A stretch of 64,000 nucleotides of DNA, taken from positions 2,108,001-2,172,000 of the forward strand of contig CAVXCI010000001.1 of assembly GCA_963760285.1 (NCBI GenBank), written 5' to 3'. Of this stretch, positions 44,082-53,873 are shown in pieces. This DNA is from PALSA-278 sp963760285. GTDB lineage: Bacteria; Acidobacteriota; Terriglobia; Acidiferrales; UBA7541. The position numbers and the translations under genes are program-made. Below the pieces are notes generated by a model that was not told where the DNA came from, did not search any database, and saw only the letters and a list, made by a program, of their open reading frames with translations. The stretch's first letter is position 1. Each line of letters starts with the position of its first letter.

Positions 44082-44711
44082 ATGGCTGAAGATTCCACTC
44101 CCAAAGATCGCCCCGCTGCGCCCGCGGGCGGCGCGGCGGGAACTCCCAAAGAAACGCCCAAGCCCGCCGCGGCTCCGGCGCCCCGTCCCGCTGCTCCTCC
44201 GCCTTACAAGCCAACTCCGCTTGAAAACGAATTGGTCCAGCGCATGAAGGAGCGCTTCGGTCCGGCCATCGAAGAAGCGTGGCTGGATCGAAAACAAGCC
44301 ATCGTGGTGGTGGCGTCCGGTCTGCTGGCGGAAATTGCGCGCTCCTGCCGCGATGACGAGAAATTTGACATGCTGACGGACCTGACCGCCGTGGACTGGC
44401 CGAAGAGAGAAAAGCGATTCGATATTGTACTGAATCTCTATTCGTTCGCGAAGAACGAACGCCTCCGCTTGAAAGCGATGACTGGCGAGAAAGAAGCAGT
44501 TCCCAGCGTTGTTTCCGTCTGGCCGGCGGCGGACTGGATGGAACGCGAAGTCTTCGATATGTTCGGGATTATTTTTGACGGCCATCCCGATTTGCGGCGC
44601 ATCCTGATGCCCGAAGAATGGGACGGCTATCCGCTGCGCAAGGATTACGACATTCTGCGGCAGGATACCGCCTGGGTGCGCGAAAACCTGGGCATTGAAA
44701 GCGGCCAGTAA
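44082..44711 (+). CDS. nuoC: NADH-quinone oxidoreductase subunit C
   Basis: NuoC, 209 residues, peripheral-arm subunit of complex I. The 30-kDa-subunit signature ERFDxxxxLYSF-like (KRFDIVLNLYS), DWMEREVFDMFGI and the LRRILMPEEWDGYPLRKDY block are present. A 45-residue Pro/Ala/Lys-rich N-terminal extension precedes the domain, unusual for the family and probably disordered. The 119-bp stretch between nuoA and nuoC holds no nuoB. nuoD follows after 3 bases. Confidence 0.96.
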   Translation: MAEDSTPKDRPAAPAGGAAGTPKETPKPAAAPAPRPAAPPPYKPTPLENELVQRMKERFGPAIEEAWLDRKQAIVVVASGLLAEIARSCRDDEKFDMLTDLTAVDWPKREKRFDIVLNLYSFAKNERLRLKAMTGEKEAVPSVVSVWPAADWMEREVFDMFGIIFDGHPDLRRILMPEEWDGYPLRKDYDILRQDTAWVRENLGIESGQ

Positions 44712-44714
44712 AGC

Positions 44715-45857
44715 ATGGACGAATCCACCATTCGCGGGATGAGCGGGGCCAGCGCCACGATGCTGGGCGCGGACGAAATTATTTTGAACATGGGCCCGCA
44801 GCATCCCTCCACGCATGGCGTGCTGCGCGTGAAGCTGAAACTGGATGGTGAGCGCGTGGTGGGTTCGGAATGCATCATTGGCTATCTGCACCGCGGCGTG
44901 GAAAAAATCGCCGAGCACCGCACCTATCAGCAGTTCGCTCCCTACGTGGACCGCATGGATTATGTGGCGGCGGTTTCGAACGGGCTCGGTTACTGCGAAG
45001 CCGTGGAAAAGCTGCTGATGGCCGAGGCGCCGCCGCGCGCGCGTGTGGTGCGCACCATTCTGACGGAACTGCAGCGTATCGCCAGCCATCTCCTGTGGCT
45101 GGGAACGCACGCGCTGGATATCGGCGCGCTGACGCCGGTTTTTTACTGCTTTCGCGAACGCGAAGAGATTCTGAAGATTTTCGAGAAGTATTGTGGCGCG
45201 CGGCTGACCACCCACGCCTTCCGCATCGGCGGTTTGCAGTATGAAACCTACGACGGCTTTGAAGAGGATGTGAAGCGGTTCTGCAATGACTTTGCGGTGA
45301 AAATTGAAGAATATGAGCGGTTGCTCACGGAAAACCGCATCTGGGTGGAGCGCACCAAGGGCGTGGGTCTGCTCTCCGCGGAAGATGCCATCGCCCTCAG
45401 CGTTACCGGTCCCGTGCTGCGGGCCAGTGGCGTGAAATGGGATATCCGCAAAGCCATGCCCTACGCGGCGTATGACCAGTACGAATTTGAAATTCCCACG
45501 GGCAAGCATGGCGACACGTATGACCGTTATTTAGTGCGTATGGAAGAGATGCGGCAGTCGCGGCTGATCTGCCTGCAGGCGGTGGAGAATATTCCCGCCG
45601 GCCCCATCATGGGCAAAGTTGGGAAAGTATTGAAGCCGCCGCCCGGCGAGGTCTATCACGCGATCGAAGCACCCAAGGGCGAATTGGGGTATTACATTGT
45701 GAGCGACGCAACCACGCAGCCCTATCGCATACGCGTGCGCCCGCCGTCGTTTATCAATCTGCAGGCCTTTGACCGCATGGTACGCGGCAGCCTGGTGGCG
45801 GACGTGGTGGCAATTATCGGAACCATTGATATTGTATTGGGCGAAGTAGACCGTTAA
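44715..45857 (+). CDS. nuoD: NADH-quinone oxidoreductase subunit D
   Basis: NuoD, 380 residues, 49-kDa subunit of complex I, lines the quinone site. NMGPQHPSTHGVLR, LHRGVEKIAE, ELQRIASHLLWLG, YDQYEFEIPTGKHGDTYDRY and the C-terminal DIVLGEVDR end match the family. It forms the peripheral arm with NuoC, next to which it is encoded. Confidence 0.97.
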   Translation: MDESTIRGMSGASATMLGADEIILNMGPQHPSTHGVLRVKLKLDGERVVGSECIIGYLHRGVEKIAEHRTYQQFAPYVDRMDYVAAVSNGLGYCEAVEKLLMAEAPPRARVVRTILTELQRIASHLLWLGTHALDIGALTPVFYCFREREEILKIFEKYCGARLTTHAFRIGGLQYETYDGFEEDVKRFCNDFAVKIEEYERLLTENRIWVERTKGVGLLSAEDAIALSVTGPVLRASGVKWDIRKAMPYAAYDQYEFEIPTGKHGDTYDRYLVRMEEMRQSRLICLQAVENIPAGPIMGKVGKVLKPPPGEVYHAIEAPKGELGYYIVSDATTQPYRIRVRPPSFINLQAFDRMVRGSLVADVVAIIGTIDIVLGEVDR

Positions 45858-45884
45858 GGACCACGGGGAGACCGAATTCAGGCG

Positions 45885-47204
45885 ATGAGCATGCTCGAAA
45901 ATCTGTGGCCATATCTGCTGCCGGTTATTTTCGGCGTGGTCATCGTCCTTGTGCTGCCGCTCCTGGCCGGTTATGTGGTCCTGCTGGAACGCAAAGTGAT
46001 GGCGGACATGCAGGCGCGTCTCGGGCCGATGCGCGTGGGGCCGCATGGGCTCTTACAGCCCATCGCCGACGCGCTCAAGCTGTTAATTAAGGAAGACATC
46101 ATTCCCGAGAAGTCGGACAAGTTTATTTTCTGGATTGCGCCGGTGATTTCCGTCACCGCGGCGCTGGTGTCCTATGCCGCGATTCCGTTCGGGCCGGGTT
46201 TCCAAATCGCGGACATGAATATCGGCCTGCTGTTTATTTTGGCGGTCAGCTCCATGGGGGTTTACGGAATCGTTCTGGGCGGCTGGGCGTCGAACAGCCA
46301 CTATTCCCTGATGGGCGCGCTGCGCAGCGCGGCGCAATTGGTCAGCTACGAAACCGCGGCGGGACTGGCGTTGATCAGCGCGTTGATGCTGGGTGGCTCG
46401 CTTTCCCTGCGCGCGCTGGTGATGGCGCAGTCGAGAATGGGCGTATGGTTCATATTCTGCGTGCCCATCGGATTTTTCATTTACCTGGTAGGCTCCATCG
46501 CGGAGACGAACCGCGCGCCGTTTGATTTGCCGGAGGCGGAATCCGAACTGGTGGCTGGTTACATGACGGAGTACAGCGGTTTTCGCTGGTCGCTGTATTT
46601 CCTGGCGGAATACGCCAACATGATTGTGGTCGCCAGCATTGCGGCGACACTCTTCCTGGGTGGCTGGCTGCGGCCTCTTGCAAGTTTTCATGTCCACGTT
46701 CCCGGTACCGGCGTGGAGATTCTGGATTTGATCCCGCCGCTGCTATTTCTGCTTTTGGCCGGCTACTGCGTGTTCCGTGCGCCACGCCAGCCGGTGGCAG
46801 TGCAGAAACTGGTCATGCTGGGTGTGGCTGGCCTGTGTTTTCTGCTGGCCGTGGTGCTGGGATGGTCGGCCACTTCGGCTGAGTTTCTGCCGCCCATTCA
46901 CGGCGCATTCTGGTTCCTGACGAAGATTCTCGCGTATATCTATGCGTTCCTGTGGATACGATTCACATTTCCACGCTACCGTTTTGATCAACTAATGGGC
47001 CTGGGCTGGCATTTCCTGATTCCACTGGCACTGGTGAATTTGATCGGCGTGGGGACCGGGCTGGTGTTGCATCTGCAGATGAAATGGGGATTGTTCCCCG
47101 CGCTTCTCCTGACCAACGTGGCGACGCTGATCGTGGCGGCAATCCTGGCGCGGGAAAAGGAGCGGCACGAAAAACTGGCCGCTCTTTCAACGGATGGCGC
47201 CTAG
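45885..47204 (+). CDS. nuoH: NADH-quinone oxidoreductase subunit H
   Basis: NuoH, 439 residues, eight-plus membrane segments, contacts quinone. ERKVMADMQARLGPMRVGPHG, the loop AETNRAPFDLPEAESELVAGY and FAEYANM-like SLYFLAEYANMIVVAS are hallmark stretches. It is longer than usual (330-400), with an added membrane segment near residue 290-330. It is followed directly by nuoJ; nuoI, which usually lies between H and J, is absent. Confidence 0.97.
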   Translation: MSMLENLWPYLLPVIFGVVIVLVLPLLAGYVVLLERKVMADMQARLGPMRVGPHGLLQPIADALKLLIKEDIIPEKSDKFIFWIAPVISVTAALVSYAAIPFGPGFQIADMNIGLLFILAVSSMGVYGIVLGGWASNSHYSLMGALRSAAQLVSYETAAGLALISALMLGGSLSLRALVMAQSRMGVWFIFCVPIGFFIYLVGSIAETNRAPFDLPEAESELVAGYMTEYSGFRWSLYFLAEYANMIVVASIAATLFLGGWLRPLASFHVHVPGTGVEILDLIPPLLFLLLAGYCVFRAPRQPVAVQKLVMLGVAGLCFLLAVVLGWSATSAEFLPPIHGAFWFLTKILAYIYAFLWIRFTFPRYRFDQLMGLGWHFLIPLALVNLIGVGTGLVLHLQMKWGLFPALLLTNVATLIVAAILAREKERHEKLAALSTDGA

Positions 47205-47723
47205 ATGACGGGCATGCAGACCATCAACGTGGTTTTCTTTGACTTCTTCGCCGCGCTGGCGGTGATTTCGGCGATTTTAATGGTCACCCGGCGCAACGTG
47301 ATTCACAGCGCGGTTTTTTTGATTACCGCGCTTCTGGCCACGGCGGGAATTTTTCTGCAACTTCAGGCGGAATTTCTTTTTGCCGTGCAGATTATTTTGT
47401 ACGTGGGCGGCATCATGGTGCTGTTCGTCTTCGCCATCATGCTGGTGAACCTGGACGTGTCTCTGCACCAGTTGCAGTTCAACCGACAAAAGTGGGTGGC
47501 CGGAATTCTGGGGATCGTATTGGGCGCGGAGTTTCTGGCTGCCTTCCTGAAAGGCGACAGCCTGCTGAAATTCGCGGCGCCGGGCGCCGGCGGGCTGCAG
47601 CCGAACACCGAGCATGTTGCCGATACGCTTTTCCGGAACTACATGCTGCCGTTTGAACTGGCCTCGATTCTGCTGCTGGTGGCAATGATCGGGGCCGTGG
47701 TCATGGCCAAGCGGAGAATTTGA
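47205..47723 (+). CDS. nuoJ: NADH-quinone oxidoreductase subunit J
   Basis: NuoJ, 172 residues, five membrane segments of the proton-pumping arm. RRNVIHSAVFLI, QAEFLFAVQIILYVGGIMVLFVF and the final LLLVAMIGAVVMAKR are characteristic. The start abuts the nuoH stop. The gene ends just before nuoK. Confidence 0.95.
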   Translation: MTGMQTINVVFFDFFAALAVISAILMVTRRNVIHSAVFLITALLATAGIFLQLQAEFLFAVQIILYVGGIMVLFVFAIMLVNLDVSLHQLQFNRQKWVAGILGIVLGAEFLAAFLKGDSLLKFAAPGAGGLQPNTEHVADTLFRNYMLPFELASILLLVAMIGAVVMAKRRI

Positions 47724-47725
47724 AG

Positions 47726-48028
47726 ATGATTCCGACTTCCCATTACGTGTATCTGAGCCTGGCGCTCTTCACCATCGGAGTGGTGGGCGTGCTGACCAGG
47801 CGAAACGTGATTATCGTCCTGATGTCCATCGAGCTGATTCTGAACGCGGTGAACATCAACCTGGTGGCGTTTTCGCATATGTTTGGCGCCACCGCGGGGC
47901 AGGTGTTCGCGATTTTTATCATTACCGACGCGGCGGCGGAAGCGGCCGTGGGGCTGGGCATCATCCTGGCTTTCTTCCGGAACCGCGAGACACTTCTGGC
48001 GGACGAAATGGATTTGTTGAAATGGTGA
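47726..48028 (+). CDS. nuoK: NADH-quinone oxidoreductase subunit K
   Basis: NuoK, 100 residues, three membrane segments. MIPTSHYVYLSLALFTIG, RRNVIIVLMSIELILNAVN (with conserved membrane Glu) and DAAAEAAVGLGIILAFFRN identify it. The ATG at 47726 follows the nuoJ stop by two bases and has GGAGAA upstream; a TTG two codons earlier is less likely. Confidence 0.96.
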   Translation: MIPTSHYVYLSLALFTIGVVGVLTRRNVIIVLMSIELILNAVNINLVAFSHMFGATAGQVFAIFIITDAAAEAAVGLGIILAFFRNRETLLADEMDLLKW

Positions 48029-48059
48029 GGGCTGTTCCATTGACGGGGGAGACGAGGTA

Positions 48060-50087
48060 ATGCCGGCGTCCTATTTCCTGGAGCACATCTGGCTGATTCC
48101 GATGTTCCCCCTGGCGGGAGCGGCGCTGATGCTTCTGTTCGGGAAGCGTCTGCCGAATCCGGCCGTCAGCGTGATTTGCGTCGGCAGCGTGCTGGTGTCC
48201 TTCGTATATGCACTGGGTGCATCGCTTTCCCTGATTGCCCTTCCACCGGCGGAACGCGCTTTCGAACAAATTCTATTTCAATGGATTCCCGCCGGGACGT
48301 ACCACACCGCCAGCGGAGGCGTGAGCAAGTTTGTGGCGGACTGGGGTTTCCGGTTTGACCCTCTCACGGTGGTGATGGTGTTGATCGTCACCGGCGTCGG
48401 CCTGCTGATTCATTTTTATTCCATCGGATACATGGGCCATGAAGGCGGGTATTACCGCTTCTTCGGATACATGAACCTGTTCATGTTTTCGATGCTGATG
48501 CTGGTCCTGGCCAACAATCTTTTACTGCTGTTTGTGGGATGGGAAGGCGTGGGGACGTGCAGTTATCTGCTGATCGGATTTTATTTTCACCGGAGGTCGG
48601 CGTCGGACGCGGGGAAGAAGGCGTTCATCGTGAACCGCATCGGCGACGCGGGCTTTCTGCTGGGAATTTTTTTGATTTCGATGAGCCTGGGCACCATTCG
48701 CTTCAGTGACTTTCCGGCGGCGCTGGCGGCGGGGCATTTCGCCATGGGCAGTCCGGTGCTGACGGCGGCCACGCTGCTGCTTTTTGTGGGAGCGATGGGC
48801 AAGTCTGCGCAGATTCCGCTGTACGTCTGGCTGCCGGACGCCATGGAAGGCCCCACACCGGTGAGCGCGCTGATTCACGCGGCAACCATGGTGACGGCGG
48901 GCGTCTACATGGTGGTTCGCGACAATGCGCTGTTCCAACTGGCCCCGCAGACCACGGAGGTGGTGGCCATCATCGGCGCGATGACGGCCGTCTTTGCCGC
49001 CACCATTGCCCTGGTGCAGAACGACATCAAGAAAGTGCTGGCCTATTCCACCATCAGCCAGCTGGGGTATATGTTTCTGGCCTGCGGCGTGGGCGCGTTC
49101 GCGGCGGGCATTTTTCACGTGATGACCCACGCGTTCTTCAAGGCCCTGCTCTTCCTTGGCGCGGGCAGCGTGATTCACGCCATGAGCGGCGAGCAGGACA
49201 TGCGCCGGATGGGAGCGCTGGCGAAGAAAATTCCCACCACGCACGCCACGATGGTGGCGGCAACACTGGCCATTGCCGGCATTCCGCCACTCGCCGGCTT
49301 TTTCAGCAAAGATAAAATTTTGAGCCATGCCTTCCACTACAATCGCGCGCTATGGGTGGTGGGCTGGCTGACGGCGGGCCTGACGGCCTTTTATATGTTT
49401 CGCCTGCTGTTCATGACATTTCATGGGAAGTCCCATGTTTCGCATGAAGCGGAACATCATCTGCATGAATCGCCGCCCGCCATGACCATCCCGTTGATTA
49501 TCCTGGCGGTCCTTTCGATTGGCGGCGGCTGGATCGGTATCGGCGGGCGATTCGACCGTTTCCTGGATCCGGTGGTTTCCTTCAGCGCCAGCGCGGCGGA
49601 ATCCGCGGCGTCGCCGGGAGCGGAGTATGCGCTGATGGCGGCATCCATACTGGCCGGCCTGGGGGGGATCGCCGTGGCCTGGCATATGCATATTCGCAAC
49701 ACGGACTTGCCGAAACGCGTGGCGGAACGCGCCGGGCCGTTCTATCACCTGCTTCTCCACAAGTATTACGTGGACGAAATTTACGACGCGGTTTTTGTGA
49801 ACCGCACCAAGGACCTGGCGCTCACTCTGGGCGCGTTCGACAGAGTGGTGATTGACGGCGCGGGCGTAAACGGCGCCGGATGGCTGACCCGCGTCATCTC
49901 GCGCATTTCCATGTGGTGGGACACGTGGATTGTGGATGGCGCCGTGCGGCTGGGCTCGCGGCTGGTCTGGCTGTTCAGTTTTCCGGCGCGCATGCTGCAG
50001 ACGGGACTGCTGCAAAGTTACCTGTTGCTCATGGTATTTGGAATTCTGGGGCTAATGGGCTATTACCTTTATTTGTTCCGGCATTAG
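48060..50087 (+). CDS. nuoL: NADH-quinone oxidoreductase subunit L
   Basis: NuoL, 675 residues, antiporter-like proton-pumping subunit with the long lateral helix. LFVGWEGVGTCSYLLIGFY, the conserved membrane-embedded Lys in PVSALIHAATMVTAGVY, and ALVQNDIKKVLAYSTISQLGYMFLACG are clear. GGAGACGAGG precedes the ATG. It is followed by nuoM. Confidence 0.97.
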   Translation: MPASYFLEHIWLIPMFPLAGAALMLLFGKRLPNPAVSVICVGSVLVSFVYALGASLSLIALPPAERAFEQILFQWIPAGTYHTASGGVSKFVADWGFRFDPLTVVMVLIVTGVGLLIHFYSIGYMGHEGGYYRFFGYMNLFMFSMLMLVLANNLLLLFVGWEGVGTCSYLLIGFYFHRRSASDAGKKAFIVNRIGDAGFLLGIFLISMSLGTIRFSDFPAALAAGHFAMGSPVLTAATLLLFVGAMGKSAQIPLYVWLPDAMEGPTPVSALIHAATMVTAGVYMVVRDNALFQLAPQTTEVVAIIGAMTAVFAATIALVQNDIKKVLAYSTISQLGYMFLACGVGAFAAGIFHVMTHAFFKALLFLGAGSVIHAMSGEQDMRRMGALAKKIPTTHATMVAATLAIAGIPPLAGFFSKDKILSHAFHYNRALWVVGWLTAGLTAFYMFRLLFMTFHGKSHVSHEAEHHLHESPPAMTIPLIILAVLSIGGGWIGIGGRFDRFLDPVVSFSASAAESAASPGAEYALMAASILAGLGGIAVAWHMHIRNTDLPKRVAERAGPFYHLLLHKYYVDEIYDAVFVNRTKDLALTLGAFDRVVIDGAGVNGAGWLTRVISRISMWWDTWIVDGAVRLGSRLVWLFSFPARMLQTGLLQSYLLLMVFGILGLMGYYLYLFRH

Positions 50088-50116
50088 CCGGAGAGCGAAA
50101 GGCGAGGCGGAACGTA

Positions 50117-51698
50117 ATGTTTTTCTCCGATAGCCATATTCTGAACACGATTCTTTTCACGCCGCTGGCGGGCGCGCTGGTCCTGTTGCTGATACCGCGC
50201 AGGCTCGCCGCCGTGCATCGCTGGCTCGGCAACGTCTTCGGCTTTCTGGGCCTGGCGGTTTCATTGCCGCTGCTCTGGCGCTTCCACATCGGGCAGGCGG
50301 GGTTTCAGTTCGTGGTGGACAAGGAGTGGATCCCCAGCATCGGCGCGCACTACACGCTGGGAATTGACGGCATCAGTTTCCTGCTGGTGATGCTGACGAC
50401 GCTGCTAGGCGCAATCGCCATCCTCTCTTCCTGGAGCGCCATCCACAAACGCGAGAAGGAATACTACATTCTGCTTCTGCTGCTGCAAACGGGGATGCTG
50501 GGCGCTTTCATGTCCCTCGATTTCGTGCTCTTTTACATGTTCTGGGAAGTGATGCTGGTGCCCATGTATTTTCTGATTGCAGTGTGGGGCAGCGAGCGGC
50601 GGCTTTATGCGGCGATGAAATTTTTCCTGTATACCCTGGCCGGATCGGTGCTGATGCTGCTGGGCATCCTGGCGATTTATTTCAACGCGCACACGCTGGA
50701 CATTCGCGCCATTCTGGCTGCGCCGCATTCGCTCTTCTCGTTGCAGTTGCAGAAATGGCTGTTCTGGGCGTTTTTCTTCGCCTTCGCCATCAAGGTGCCG
50801 ATGTTTCCGTTCCATACCTGGCTGCCGGACGCGCACACGGAAGCTCCCACGGCCGGTTCCGTCATTCTGGCCGGTGTCTTGCTGAAAATGGGGACGTACG
50901 GCTTCCTGCGCTTCTCCCTGCCGATGTTTCCCGACGCCACGGTCGAGTTTCCGGGGAATCATGATTGTCCTTTCGCTGATCGGCATCATTTATGGCGCAC
51001 TGGTTTGCATGATGCAAAAGGACATGAAGAGGCTGATTGCGTACTCTTCCGTCAGCCACATGGCCTATTGCACGCTGGGAATTTTTGCGCTGACGCCATT
51101 GGGGCTCACTGGCAGCATCATCCAGCAGATCAACCACGGTATTTCCACCGGCGGGCTGTTCCTGATCGTCGGGGTGCTCTACGAGCGCCGGCACACGCGC
51201 CAGATTTCCGAGTTTGGCGGGCTTTCCACGCCCATGCCGAATTTCGCCGCCATTTATATGATCATCACGCTCAGTTCGCTGGGCATGCCGCTCCTCAACG
51301 GCTTCATCGGCGAGTTCACCATCCTGCGCGGCGCGTTTGAGGTGAATAAAGCGTGGGCGGCATGGGGCGTGGTTGGCATCGTTCTTGGCGCGGCGTATTT
51401 GCTCTGGCTCTATCAGCGCGTGATGTTCGGGAATATAACCAATCCGGCCAATGAATTTTTGCCGGATTTGAAGCCGCGAGAATTCGCCACGCTGGTGCCG
51501 CTGGTACTGCTGGCATTCTGGATTGGCCTCTATCCGGCGCCGCTATTCCACGTGCTGGAGCGCCCGTGCGGGAACTGGTGGTGCGTTACGACCCCAGCTA
51601 CTATCAGGCGAAGCCAGCGGCTGCAACCCTCGTTCCCGCGCCACCGAACGCGCAGGCAACTTCCGCTTTGCCGCCCGCCGACGGAGCGAGGGAACTGA
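50117..51698 (+). pseudogene. nuoM: NADH-quinone oxidoreductase subunit M, frameshifted
   Basis: NuoM, antiporter-like complex I subunit, split into two or three frames. The first (ATG 50117 to about 50956) runs to VLLKMGTYGFLRFSLPMFPD; removing one G in the G4 run at 50953-50956 joins it to VLSLIGIIYGALVCMMQKDMK and the rest of the membrane domain. Near 51560 the frame ends in a non-NuoM-like tail, while the alternative frame continues VRELVVRYDPSYYQAK, resembling a NuoM C terminus; a missing C there would restore it. The exact end is therefore uncertain. Whether these are sequencing indels or real mutations cannot be decided here. Confidence 0.88.
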
Positions 51699-51701
51699 CC
51701 G

Positions 51702-53181
51702 GTGCCCATCTGGCAACAGCTCTTGCAGCAAACGCGGCAGGAATTCTGGCTGATTCTGCCGCAGGTGCAACTGGCATTTTTCGGCATGGCCATCCTCCTT
51801 ACCGATTTTCTTCTTGAGAAGGATCAGAAGGCCTGGAATGCACTGACCGCGTTGCTGGGGGTGCTATTCAGCGGCGTGGCGCTGTGGAAACTTCGCGATG
51901 TTCCGGCGGGCGGAGTCGGAGGCTTTGATAATTCCATCATCGTGGATCCGTTTTTCGTGTATTTCGGATTCATTTTTCTGGCGGCCACCGCGCTGGTGAT
52001 CCTTCTCTCCGTAAAATATCTGGAAATCGAGGGGGAAGCATCACGGCGAATACTACGCGCTGATGCTTTTCGCCACCGTGGGCATGATGTTTCTGGCGGA
52101 AGGAAACGACCTCGTGGTGCTCTTCATCGCGCTGGAGACCATGGCGATTGCGTTCTACGTTCTCAGCGGATTTCTCCGGCGGGACCGGCGCTCCAATGAA
52201 GGGGCGATGAAATACCTATTGCTGGGCGCCTTCAGTTCGGGCGTGCTGGCTTACGGCTTCTCGCTGCTCTACGGCATTTCCGGTTCGACCAATCTGGATT
52301 CGATCAGCGACGCCGTGGCCATACGCCCACCGCACGATTTCCTGGTGCTGCTCTCGCTGGCCACGGTGATGGCCGGCCTGTTTTTCAAGATTGCGGCGGT
52401 TCCGTTCCATCAATGGGCGCCGGACGTCTACGAAGGCGCGCCCACACCGATTACGGCTTACATCAGTGCAGCCTCCAAGGCGGCCAGCTTTGCGTTGCTG
52501 CTGCGGCTTTTCCTGACCATCTACTGGCCCATCCGCGTTGATTGGGTGGGGGTGATCAGCGTGGTGGCCGTGGCGTCCATGACGCTGGGAAATATCGCCG
52601 CCATCACGCAAACCAATATTAAGCGCATGCTGGCATATTCCTCCATTGGGCACGTGGGATACATCCTGCTGGGACTGGTGGCGGGGAATGCGCTGGGGCT
52701 CCAGGCCATGGCGTTTTACCTCCTAACCTATGTGTTCTTCAACACCGGAGCATTCGCGGTGGTCACAGTGCTGCGGCGGAAAAATATCATCGGCGATGAA
52801 CTGGAAGATCTAAACGGGCTGATCTCGCGGAGCCCTGTTGCCGCGGTGTTAATGCTGATTTTCATTCTCTCGCTGGCCGGAATTCCACCCACGGCGGGGT
52901 TCATTGGGAAGCTGCTGATTTTCTGGGCGCTGATTGAAACCAAGCACTACGTTCTGGCGGTGATTGCCGTGCTGTATATCCTGCCGGCCGTTTACTACTA
53001 TTTCCGGATTGTGGCGCACATGTGGGTCCGCGAGCCGGGCGACGCACCCAAACCCATTTTTTCGCCGGGGCAGGCCGTGGCGCTGGCCAGCGCGCTGGCG
53101 GTCACGCTGGCGGCGGGCATTTTCCCCGATCCGTTCCTGCGTTTCGCGTCCTATTCCCTGATGCTGCCTTTCGGGCGTTGA
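51702..53181 (+). pseudogene. nuoN: NADH-quinone oxidoreductase subunit N, frameshifted
   Basis: NuoN, antiporter-like complex I subunit. The first frame (GTG 51702, with GAGGG upstream) runs through LFFGMAILLTDFLLEKD-like sequence to LSVKYLEIEG; the second from about 52040 continues with GEYYALMLFATVG and FKIAAVPFHQWAPDVYEGAPTP, then NIKRMLAYSSIGHVGYIL. Removing one A at about 52036-52037 restores EHHGEYYALML and a 492-residue protein. It is followed 10 bases later by atpZ. Confidence 0.9.
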
Positions 53182-53191
53182 CGCCTGCAAT

Positions 53192-53443
53192 ATGACCGAC
53201 CCTCCGCCGCCCAAACGGCGTTTCAACGCCATACAACAAATGTCCATGGCCATGGAGCTGCCATTCATTTTTGTAGGCGAGGTGGTCCTGTGCGGCGTTG
53301 TTGGTTTTTTTCTGGACCGCTTCCTGCACACCAAGCCCTGGCTGACGCTTCTTTTCGGATTTGCCGGATTCGGCATTGGCATCCGCGACCTGATTCGGCG
53401 GCTGGATGCCGGCAACAGCAAGGGAGGCTCCGGTGGCGGGTGA
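53192..53443 (+). CDS. atpZ: AtpZ/AtpI-like F0 assembly protein
   Basis: 83-residue membrane protein with two hydrophobic segments (PFIFVGEVVLCGVVGFFLD and PWLTLLFGFAGFGIGIRDL). This is the pattern of the AtpZ (or short AtpI) proteins encoded at the head of bacterial ATP synthase operons, which aid c-ring assembly or cation transport. The stop overlaps the next gene start. Its direct placement after nuoN suggests cotranscription with complex I genes. Confidence 0.8.
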   Translation: MTDPPPPKRRFNAIQQMSMAMELPFIFVGEVVLCGVVGFFLDRFLHTKPWLTLLFGFAGFGIGIRDLIRRLDAGNSKGGSGGG

Positions 53444-53855
53444 AGAGGAGCACTACGGAACCGCGGAACGCCGCATCGAGTGGCGGACATTAATCGTTGG
53501 CGCGGTGGCCGGAGCGGTAGTGATGGGGATTTACGGCCGGCGGTCCGGCTTAGCCGTGTTTTGCGGGACGTTGCTCTCGTGGCTGAATTTTCGCTTGCTG
53601 AGCCGGGTGGCTGGCACCATGGCGTCGTTAATTTCGGCCCAGACCGGACCGGCGATGCCTCGCGTGCCCCGGAAAATTTACGTTAAGTTGCTGGGACTGC
53701 TGGCGTTGCTCCTGCTGGCAGCCTATGTTATGCTGGCCGTCTTTAAGTTGCCTGTTTTGCCCCTTTTGGGGGGGCTTCTTGCAGTGGTTCCGGCCATCGC
53801 CGCGGAACTCGTTACGGAATTGACGCCGGGACGGGGTGCGTCCGGCCAATCCTAA
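53433..53855 (+). CDS. atpI: ATP synthase subunit I (AtpI-like)
   Basis: Predicted 140-residue membrane protein with four hydrophobic segments. LIVGAVAGAVVMGIYGRRS and SWLNFRLLSRVAGTMASL resemble the ATP synthase I subunit family (UncI). The GTG start at 53433 has GGGAGG at six bases upstream and overlaps the atpZ stop. atpB follows 18 bp later. The role in c-ring assembly is known for some family members and is inferred here. Confidence 0.72.
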   Translation: MAGEEEHYGTAERRIEWRTLIVGAVAGAVVMGIYGRRSGLAVFCGTLLSWLNFRLLSRVAGTMASLISAQTGPAMPRVPRKIYVKLLGLLALLLLAAYVMLAVFKLPVLPLLGGLLAVVPAIAAELVTELTPGRGASGQS

Positions 53856-53873
53856 TTTGCTGAGCGACAGGGA

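Noticed and set aside
43986..45509. 507-residue minus-strand frame opposite nuoC/nuoD
   Set aside because: Antisense to conserved complex I genes with His/Arg-rich low-information sequence, typical of shadow frames in GC-rich DNA.
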